NCBI GenBank assembly: GCA_021778815.1
Contig: JAJYBW010000079.1
Span: 1-11,267 of the forward strand
From: Acidobacteriota bacterium
Lineage (GTDB): Bacteria > Acidobacteriota > Terriglobia > Terriglobales > Acidobacteriaceae
Length of the DNA: 11,267 nucleotides
Reading direction: 5' to 3'
The notes beneath the pieces were generated by a model. The model saw only the letters and a program-made list of their open reading frames with translations. It had not been told where the DNA came from and made no database searches. Below are positions 5,872 through 11,267 of this stretch, piece by piece (position 1 is the stretch's first letter; every line of letters begins with the position of its first letter). The position numbers and the translations under genes are program-made.

Positions 5872-7337
5872 CGGGAGCCGCCGCTGGATTGCAGCGTAAA
5901 CTCGCGACCGGCCTGCAGCAGCCGTTGCACGGCTTGCGGCGAGCAGGATTCCGCATAGATGCGCAGCAGGGGCTCGGTCCCAGAGGCCCGCAGCAACAGC
6001 CAGCTTTCGGCGGCGTTCGGTTTGGCATCGGCCTCGGGATTGCGCAAAAAGAATTTCATTCCGTCCAAAGTCTCCACTCGGTCTACTTCCATCCCGGCAA
6101 AAGATTTCACTCCGGCGCGTGCTCGGGCGATCGCGCCATTTTTAATGTCATCAGAAATATGCAGGTCGATCCGGTCGTAATGGTGTTCGCCGTATTCCCG
6201 CTGTAAATCTGCCACCAGCTCGCCAAGCGACTTATTTTCGTCGGCCATCACATTGGCCAGCATCAGAGCGTTGAGCAAACCATCGCGTTCCGGCAGATGG
6301 CGTGCGATTCCAATGCCGCCGGATTCCTCGCCACCCATTAAGATTTCGCGGGCGAGCATCAGGTCGCAGATATATTTGAAGCCAATCCCGGTTTCGTGCA
6401 ACTTGCGGCCATGCCGCGCACAGATGCGGTCCACCATGCGGGTGGTGTTGAAGGTCCGCACCACTTCTCCGGGCCACTGTTTGCGTTCAATCAACCAGCG
6501 CAGCAGGATGGAGAAGATTTTGTGCGAGTCGACCATGTTGCCGTTTTCGTCCGCTGCACCGATGCGATCAGCGTCGCCATCGGTGGCGAATCCGGCCTGG
6601 CAATGTTGTTCGACCACGACTTGCTGCAGCTCGTGAAGATGCGGCAGGATGGGTTCGGGATTGATTCCGGGAAACAGAGGATTCGGTTCGCGGTGAATCT
6701 CGACGCAGGGAACATGGACGCGAGCGAAAATTCCAGCAAGAATTCCGCCGCCCGCTCCATACATGGAATCGATGGCAAGTTTGAACCCGCTGGCTGCAAT
6801 CTTTTCCAGGTCGACAAATCCCGCGATCTTCTCAATGTAGGCGGGAAGAAAATCCACGCGATCAATCTTGGCCGCCACTGAAGCACGCGCTAACGGCTTG
6901 CCAAGGTGCGACTCGATGGCAGCGATCATGGAAGGCTTGCCCGACCCGCCGTAGCTGGCTTTGAACTTGACTCCATTCCATTGGAAGGGATTGTGGCTGG
7001 ACGTGATCATGATGCCGGCGGCGGAACCACTGTCGCGCACTGCCAGTGAGAGTGCGGGCGTGGGCGTGATGCCGCTGGCCAATCGCACCGGAATTCCTGT
7101 CGATGCCACCACGTCTGCGGCGGCCTGCGCAAAGGCAGGCGAACCAAATCGCGTGTCGTAGCCGATGCAGATGCCGCGCGCCGGATCTTCCTGCGTCAGG
7201 ATGTAATTCGCAATCGCGCTCGCAGCCACGCGAAGGTTGGCGAAAGTAAAGTCTTCTGCAATGATGCCGCGCCAGCCATCGGTGCCGAATTTTACAGGGC
7301 TTACGTGGGAGTCGTCAGTGGCCGTCACAGTTTCCAT
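5868..7337 (-). CDS. Alpha-D-phosphohexomutase (phosphomannomutase/phosphoglucomutase)
   Basis: The 489-residue protein has the four-domain hexomutase layout. FGTDGWRG lies at 17-24. The active-site phosphoserine is S114 in TSSHNPFQWNG. The magnesium loop is TDGDADR (252-258), the sugar-recognition loop is GGEESGGIG (335-343), and the C-terminal phosphate-binding loop is RASGTEPLLRI (450-460). The enzyme moves phosphate between C6 and C1 of a hexose. The loop GEESGG does not separate glucose from mannose specificity, but with manA and manC directly upstream in the same direction, mannose 6-phosphate to mannose 1-phosphate is the missing step and the likely main role; dual PMM/PGM activity is quite possible. 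It begins 12 nt after manC and has no SD, which suggests coupling to manC translation. Its stop overlaps the HAD start. Confidence 0.93.
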   Translation of the reverse strand: METVTATDDSHVSPVKFGTDGWRGIIAEDFTFANLRVAASAIANYILTQEDPARGICIGYDTRFGSPAFAQAAADVVASTGIPVRLASGITPTPALSLAVRDSGSAAGIMITSSHNPFQWNGVKFKASYGGSGKPSMIAAIESHLGKPLARASVAAKIDRVDFLPAYIEKIAGFVDLEKIAASGFKLAIDSMYGAGGGILAGIFARVHVPCVEIHREPNPLFPGINPEPILPHLHELQQVVVEQHCQAGFATDGDADRIGAADENGNMVDSHKIFSILLRWLIERKQWPGEVVRTFNTTRMVDRICARHGRKLHETGIGFKYICDLMLAREILMGGEESGGIGIARHLPERDGLLNALMLANVMADENKSLGELVADLQREYGEHHYDRIDLHISDDIKNGAIARARAGVKSFAGMEVDRVETLDGMKFFLRNPEADAKPNAAESWLLLRASGTEPLLRIYAESCSPQAVQRLLQAGREFTLQSSGGSR

Positions 7338-7349
7338 TCGAAGGGTCGA

Positions 7350-8477
7350 TCAGATCAGTTTGTCTTGTTTTTCCTGCTGCAGTTGCTTCACCAGCTTGCC
7401 AACATCCTGGCATCCCACGCGCGTGGTGATCAACAGAACATCGCCGGCATCGACGACTACCAGATTTTCTACGCCGACCAGCGCCACATGTTTTTCCGGC
7501 GCGTAGACATAGTTTCCTCTGGCTTCCAACACGCTTTCTTCTGAAGTATCCATCACGTTGTCGCCATGCCGGACATTCTCACCTTGCAGCAGTTTATGGT
7601 CGTAGAGCGCAGCCCACGATCCCAGATCGTTCCATCCGAAATCCGCACGCAGGCAATACAGGTTGGAATGATGCTCGCCTTTTGCGGAGCGCGGTTCGAT
7701 GATGGCGTAATCGATGCTGATGTTTTCGCACTTGGGATAGAGATCTGCGAACTTGGAAGCAAATTCCGGCGTGCCGAAGGCCTGCGCGATTTCTTCCAGA
7801 TAGGGTGAGGTCTCCGGCAGATGTTCCCGCATTGCGTTGGCAAGGGTGCGCGCCGTCGCCAGGAACATGCCGCTGTTCCAGAAATAATTTCCGGAGGCCA
7901 CAAATTCATTGGCGCGCTCCAGGTTCGGCTTCTCCGTAAACCGACGAACCCGGGAGGCAGCCTCATTCAGCGATTCACCGGTTTCAATGTATCCGTAACC
8001 CGTTTCCGGATGGCTGGGCTTGACGCCCAACACGACGATATTTTCGCCCGCCGCCGCCAGTTCGCTGCCCGCCATCAACACTTGCAGGAACCTCTCGTTG
8101 TCCCGAATCGTATGGTCCGCAGGAAACAGCCCAAGCACCGCACCGGGCGCCTGGCGTTCCAACAGAAACGCTGCCAGTCCGGCTGCGGGGGCCGTATTTC
8201 TCGCCACAGGCTCCGCCAGAATCTGCGACACAGGAACGTCCGGCAATTGCTTCTCGACCGCTGGCATCAGCCACTCATTGGTCAGGATCCAGATGTGCTG
8301 ACTGTCAGCCAGAGGCAACAGGCGGCTTACGGTCTGCTGCAGCATGCTGCGCTCGCCATTCAAGGAGAGCATCTGCTTGGGATGGGTCCTGCGGCTGCGC
8401 GGCCAGAAACGCGTGCCGCTGCCACCAGCAAGGATGAATGGTCGAAACTTGAGGGTTGGAGTCAAAGTAGGTTTCAT
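7350..8477 (-). CDS. manC: Mannose-1-phosphate guanylyltransferase (GDP-mannose pyrophosphorylase)
   Basis: The 375-residue enzyme joins mannose 1-phosphate and GTP to give GDP-mannose. The nucleotidyltransferase signature AGGSGTRFWPRSRRTHPKQ spans 17-35, followed by EPVARNTAPA (89-98), FPADHTI (118-124), FTEKP (180-184), and the sugar-binding FGWNDLGSW (280-288). It is the short form: the C-terminal isomerase domain found in bifunctional ManC/AlgA proteins is absent, which fits a separate manA just upstream. The ATG at 8477 has no SD. The 106-bp gap after manA (8478-8583) is the largest in the cluster and could hold a promoter, but I see no convincing -35/-10 pair or terminator there. The phosphohexomutase follows after 12 nt. 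Confidence 0.94.
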   Translation of the reverse strand: MKPTLTPTLKFRPFILAGGSGTRFWPRSRRTHPKQMLSLNGERSMLQQTVSRLLPLADSQHIWILTNEWLMPAVEKQLPDVPVSQILAEPVARNTAPAAGLAAFLLERQAPGAVLGLFPADHTIRDNERFLQVLMAGSELAAAGENIVVLGVKPSHPETGYGYIETGESLNEAASRVRRFTEKPNLERANEFVASGNYFWNSGMFLATARTLANAMREHLPETSPYLEEIAQAFGTPEFASKFADLYPKCENISIDYAIIEPRSAKGEHHSNLYCLRADFGWNDLGSWAALYDHKLLQGENVRHGDNVMDTSEESVLEARGNYVYAPEKHVALVGVENLVVVDAGDVLLITTRVGCQDVGKLVKQLQQEKQDKLI

Positions 8478-8583
8478 CGTAAACGAAAGCGACCGGGGCG
8501 GCGGAGAAACAAGTGCTCAAGGGATGACAATTTAAAACTAGATGGAGCGAAGCGGGCCGGAGTTGCCACGTCTATGGTCGAAT

Positions 8584-9564
8584 TTACTCCGGAATCGCGC
8601 GAAGTATCTCCGTCGGGGCTGTAGAAGTGAAACTCCATTCAGGGGTACAGGCCGGCACAACAGCCAGATCTCCGCGCTGCAGTGGTATGGGAGGTTGCCC
8701 CTTGGATTCGAGCTGGCCGCCACCCTCGCCCACAAATATAAGCTGAACCGTGTTCGACTTCTTCCCGGCAGGCAAGGAAAAATTCTCCGTCTTCGAGCCT
8801 GCCAGACGCGTGCGATCGACGCGAAAATATTTTGACTGCACGAGAATTTCGCGGCCACCGCCGACCGACTGCGAGCCGCTGATCGGCTCTATTTTGGGGG
8901 CGACCGGGCCTGCCTCCGTCTTCAGTCGAATGGCTTGCAGACCATCTTTCAAATGCAGTTCGCGGGGACGGCCATAGTCGTACAGGCGATACGTCATGTC
9001 GGAGTTTTGCTGGGTTTCCAGCATCACCACGCCGGGGAAAATTGCATGCACGGTGCCGGCGTCGACGAAAATCATTTCGTCTTTCTTGACAGGAACCGAT
9101 TGCAGCAGATTTTCAAGCGTGTGATCGTCGATGGCGGCTTTCACGTCGGGTAGGGTGGTTCCGGGACGAAGGCCTAACGCGACGGTAGCGTCGGGATCCG
9201 CTTCCAACACGTACCAGCATTCTGTTTTCCCGTGCGGTTCTCCGTGTTGCCGCGCCATTTCGTCTCCGGGATGAACCTGCACACTGAGTTTTTCGCGAGG
9301 AAAAAGGACTTTCATCAGTAGCGGAAACCGTTCCTGGTGAGCGCCACTTTCTCCCAGCAACTCTTCCCTGCGCTCGTGGAACACCGCATCCAGCGTATTT
9401 CCAGCCAGCTCGCCGGTATCCACAACGCAATCATTGCCGCTGAGCCAGACTTCTCCGATAGGTTGGTCGGAAATTTTGTGGTCGTACCAGGGGGCAAGAT
9501 TCCGCACACCCCAAACCATGGGGCGAAACCAGGGACGCAGGCGAAAAGGAGTCAGTATCGTCAT
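8584..9564 (-). CDS. manA: Mannose-6-phosphate isomerase, class I
   Basis: The 326-residue cupin enzyme interconverts fructose 6-phosphate and mannose 6-phosphate. Zinc ligands are visible as Q96 and H98 in VQVHPGDE, E115 in GKTECWYVLE, and H173 in AGTVHAI. The active-site arginine R193 sits in SDMTYRLYDYGR, a family signature. PWGG-type N-terminal sequence appears as MVWGVRNL. The length is that of the short bacterial type (about 315-330 residues). The start is ATG at 9564, 19 nt after the GNAT stop; an in-frame GTG at 9579 would add MPPID. Neither has a good SD. It supplies mannose 6-phosphate to the hexomutase and ManC encoded downstream. Confidence 0.93.
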   Translation of the reverse strand: MTILTPFRLRPWFRPMVWGVRNLAPWYDHKISDQPIGEVWLSGNDCVVDTGELAGNTLDAVFHERREELLGESGAHQERFPLLMKVLFPREKLSVQVHPGDEMARQHGEPHGKTECWYVLEADPDATVALGLRPGTTLPDVKAAIDDHTLENLLQSVPVKKDEMIFVDAGTVHAIFPGVVMLETQQNSDMTYRLYDYGRPRELHLKDGLQAIRLKTEAGPVAPKIEPISGSQSVGGGREILVQSKYFRVDRTRLAGSKTENFSLPAGKKSNTVQLIFVGEGGGQLESKGQPPIPLQRGDLAVVPACTPEWSFTSTAPTEILRAIPE

Positions 9565-9583
9565 ATCGATCGGTGGCACACGG

Positions 9584-10063
9584 TCAGGCTTGAAGCGACT
9601 TGCTCATCAGGACGAAGTGAATTGGAATCTTTACACCGGGAAAATCTGGCGCCGGCTCCGTACCCGCCTCCACAAAGCCAAGTTTACGGTAATACGGCGG
9701 CAGTTCTTCGCGCACATGTACGATGCGCAGATCGATGGCGACGTGACCTGCTCGGCGGGCAAAATCCTCCGCCTCCTGCATCATGCGGCGGCCGAGGCCG
9801 CGACCCTGCACCTTCTGGCCGACGGAAAGCATGCCGAGGTAAAGGCGATCGCCGCGCGATTCGAGATAGACGCAGGCCATCAGTTGCGCCGCTTCTTCCA
9901 GCAGCAGAAACACCCCTTTACCGAGGAGTGCTCGTACCTGCTCGGGATTGGTGCGGTCCCCGGATTTGAACCAGCTTTCCGCCAGGAACGCATGATTGAC
10001 AAGCGCGGCAATATTGTCGGCATCGGCTGGGCCAGCTCGGCGGATTTTCCCGTCCATCGGCAT
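9584..10063 (-). CDS. GNAT-family N-acetyltransferase
   Basis: The 159-residue protein is a single GNAT domain. Acetyl-CoA binding is shown by motif A at 78-95 (MLSVGQKVQGRGLGRRMM, with the Q/RxxGxG/A pattern as QGRGLG at 86-91), and motif B by PPYYRKLGFVEAG (122-134). The N-terminal RRAGPADADNIAALVNHAF is the usual first strand and helix. The substrate is not predictable. Its ATG shares one base with the stop of the aminotransferase gene (TGATG), indicating translational coupling; a TTG one codon earlier and an ATG two codons later are also possible. Its position between an aminotransferase and manA could hint at an amino-sugar or amino-acid substrate, but that is guesswork. Confidence 0.9.
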   Translation of the reverse strand: MPMDGKIRRAGPADADNIAALVNHAFLAESWFKSGDRTNPEQVRALLGKGVFLLLEEAAQLMACVYLESRGDRLYLGMLSVGQKVQGRGLGRRMMQEAEDFARRAGHVAIDLRIVHVREELPPYYRKLGFVEAGTEPAPDFPGVKIPIHFVLMSKSLQA

Positions 10064-11259
10064 CAACCGAGCTTGGCGAAGTATGCTTTCATCCGCTTCA
10101 AACCTTCGTCGATGTCGGCATGCGACACGGCGTAGGAGAGGCGGATGTGCTCGTGGGTGCCGAATGCCTCGCCGGGCACCGTCACGACATTCGCTTCATG
10201 AAGCAGGCGCGTGGACAGCTCGGCGGCGCTGCTTACTTTGCCTTTGCCGAGGAACGCGGAGATATTTGGATAGACGTAGAACGCGCCTTCCGGCACCGTG
10301 CAGCGCACGCCAGGAATTTCGCGGAGATGAGCGAGTACCTGGTCGCGCAGCGAGATGTAATCTTTGCGCATCTCTTCGACGCATTCTTGCGATGCGGTCA
10401 ATGCGGCGACTGAAGCCTTCTGCACAAACGTCGCGGTTGAGGACGTGCTCTGACTTTGCATCTTGGAGATGGCGGCGATAATTGGCTTGGGCCCCAGCGC
10501 AAATCCAGCTCGCCAGCCGGTCATGGCGTAGGTCTTCGACAGCGAACCGAGAACGATGATGTGCTCTTTGCAGTCCGTGAAGCTGCCGCCGGAAATGGGC
10601 ACGCCGGTGTATTGCAGATATGCGTAGCACTCATCGAGCAGCACGTAGATGCCGCGCGCATGCGCCAGTCGAACGACTTGCTCCAGGTCCTTGGGAGCGA
10701 TGACAGCGCCCGATGGATTCGAGGGCGAATTCAGAATGATCGCTTTGGTGCGCGGCGTAATCAGTTGCTCAATGGCGCTGGCAGTGACGCGGAAATTCTC
10801 CGCCTCGTTCGTTTCCAGAAACACGGGAGTGCCACCCGCAAACTGGATGATGTCTTTGAAGGAGACCCAGTACGGTACCGGCAGCACAACTTCATCGCCG
10901 TGATCGACGAGCACATTGATGGCCTCAAACAAGGCCAGCTTGCCGCCAGTAGTGAAAATCGCTTCGTCCGGCGTGTAATTCGAGCCAAAATCAGTCGCGT
11001 GGCGCTCGACAATCGCCTTCCGCAACTCTGGAATACCGCTGACCGCCGTGTAGCGGGTGAAGTTGCCTTCGATGGCAGCGATGGCGGCGTCTTTAATGTG
11101 ACGCGGCGTCGGGAAATGCGGCTCGCCCGCTCCGAAGTCCACGAGGTTGATCCCCTGGGCGCGCAGCTTGGCTGCCTCGGCAGTCACGGCCATGGTCGCG
11201 GAAACTTCAATCCGGTTGACGCGATCGGCGAAGATTTTCTGGGCAACTGAGGTGGTCAT
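10063..11259 (-). CDS. aspC: Aspartate aminotransferase, class I (subgroup Ib)
   Basis: The 398-residue PLP enzyme matches the fold-type I aminotransferase family. The Schiff-base lysine is K242 in SLSKTYAMTGWRAG. N181 (NSPSNPSG), D209 (LLDE) and Y212 contact the cofactor, and R373 (HIRLSYA) binds the substrate carboxylate. DFGAGEPHFPTP (41-52) and RYTAVSGIPELRKAI (69-83) are subgroup Ib signatures, as in Thermus and Bacillus aspartate aminotransferases. It would transfer the amino group between aspartate and 2-oxoglutarate; related Ib enzymes may also use prephenate or aromatic acids, so the exact substrate is less certain than the family. Its ATG has GAGG four nt upstream. It heads the minus-strand gene run as far as the window shows and overlaps the GNAT start by one base. 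Confidence 0.93.
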   Translation of the reverse strand: MTTSVAQKIFADRVNRIEVSATMAVTAEAAKLRAQGINLVDFGAGEPHFPTPRHIKDAAIAAIEGNFTRYTAVSGIPELRKAIVERHATDFGSNYTPDEAIFTTGGKLALFEAINVLVDHGDEVVLPVPYWVSFKDIIQFAGGTPVFLETNEAENFRVTASAIEQLITPRTKAIILNSPSNPSGAVIAPKDLEQVVRLAHARGIYVLLDECYAYLQYTGVPISGGSFTDCKEHIIVLGSLSKTYAMTGWRAGFALGPKPIIAAISKMQSQSTSSTATFVQKASVAALTASQECVEEMRKDYISLRDQVLAHLREIPGVRCTVPEGAFYVYPNISAFLGKGKVSSAAELSTRLLHEANVVTVPGEAFGTHEHIRLSYAVSHADIDEGLKRMKAYFAKLG

Positions 11260-11263
11260 AATA

Positions 11264-11267
11264 CCTC
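11264..11267 (-). promoter_or_regulatory. Ribosome binding site of the aspartate aminotransferase gene
   Basis: GAGG lies 4 nt before the ATG at 11259 on the minus strand, closer than ideal. It supports this start. The site may extend beyond the window edge. Confidence 0.4.

Noticed and set aside
7821..8624. Plus-strand 267-codon frame opposite manC
   Set aside because: Antisense to a gene with strong nucleotidyltransferase signatures, Arg/Gln-rich with no domain.
9434..10135. Plus-strand 233-codon frame opposite manA and the GNAT gene
   Set aside because: Spans two well-supported minus-strand genes and shows no domain; an antisense shadow.
1..11267. Mobile elements, CRISPR, tRNA or rRNA genes, toxin-antitoxin or defence genes
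   Set aside because: I looked for transposase or integrase motifs, regularly spaced repeats and tRNA-like cloverleaf ends and saw none; the content is metabolic and cell-surface.

Overview
This window looks like chromosome from a GC-rich, Gram-negative soil-type bacterium, most likely an Acidobacteriota member (class Terriglobia). The support is an outer-membrane TonB-dependent receptor with an acidobacterial-style SLPDAPSA segment after its signal peptide, a small CxxxxC...FWLCxxC protein of a type I associate with that phylum, and a general shortage of Shine-Dalgarno (SD) sequences before the genes. The placement is inference from protein style; there is no rRNA or other phylogenetic marker in the window.

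Left part (1-4491). A BtuB-like TonB-dependent receptor runs leftward off the window edge; its reading frame is open for 617 codons and only the extreme C-terminus is missing. Divergent from it is a MarR-family regulator. The 126-bp region between them holds a 17-bp palindrome whose two arms also give -10-like hexamers for both directions. Rightward after the regulator come a CDP-glucose 4,6-dehydratase (rfbG type) and a WaaE/KdtX-like family 2 glycosyltransferase, both cell-surface polysaccharide functions. The CDP-glucose pathway partners (rfbF, rfbH) are not in the window.

Middle part (4492-5208). A 118-residue probable zinc-binding protein of unknown function lies on the minus strand. Upstream of it are about 320 bp without a convincing gene, but with several inverted repeats: two built from the same AGTAAG/CTTACT unit, a perfect 8-bp stem with a 4-nt loop, and an AT-rich palindrome.

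Right part (5209-11259). Six minus-strand genes lie head to tail: a class Ib aspartate aminotransferase, a GNAT acetyltransferase, mannose-6-phosphate isomerase (manA), mannose-1-phosphate guanylyltransferase (manC), an alpha-D-phosphohexomutase and a GPP/YfbT-like HAD phosphatase. Several are coupled by TGATG or ATGA overlaps; the largest gap, about 106 bp, lies before manC. ManA, the hexomutase and ManC together form a complete route from fructose 6-phosphate to GDP-mannose, which fits with the surface-glycan genes on the left. The HAD enzyme's substrate is unknown.

I found no RNA genes, mobile elements, CRISPR arrays or prophage genes, and no clearly new multi-gene system. The least explained items are the hairpin-rich spacer with its orphan zinc-binding gene, and the co-transcribed HAD phosphatase.
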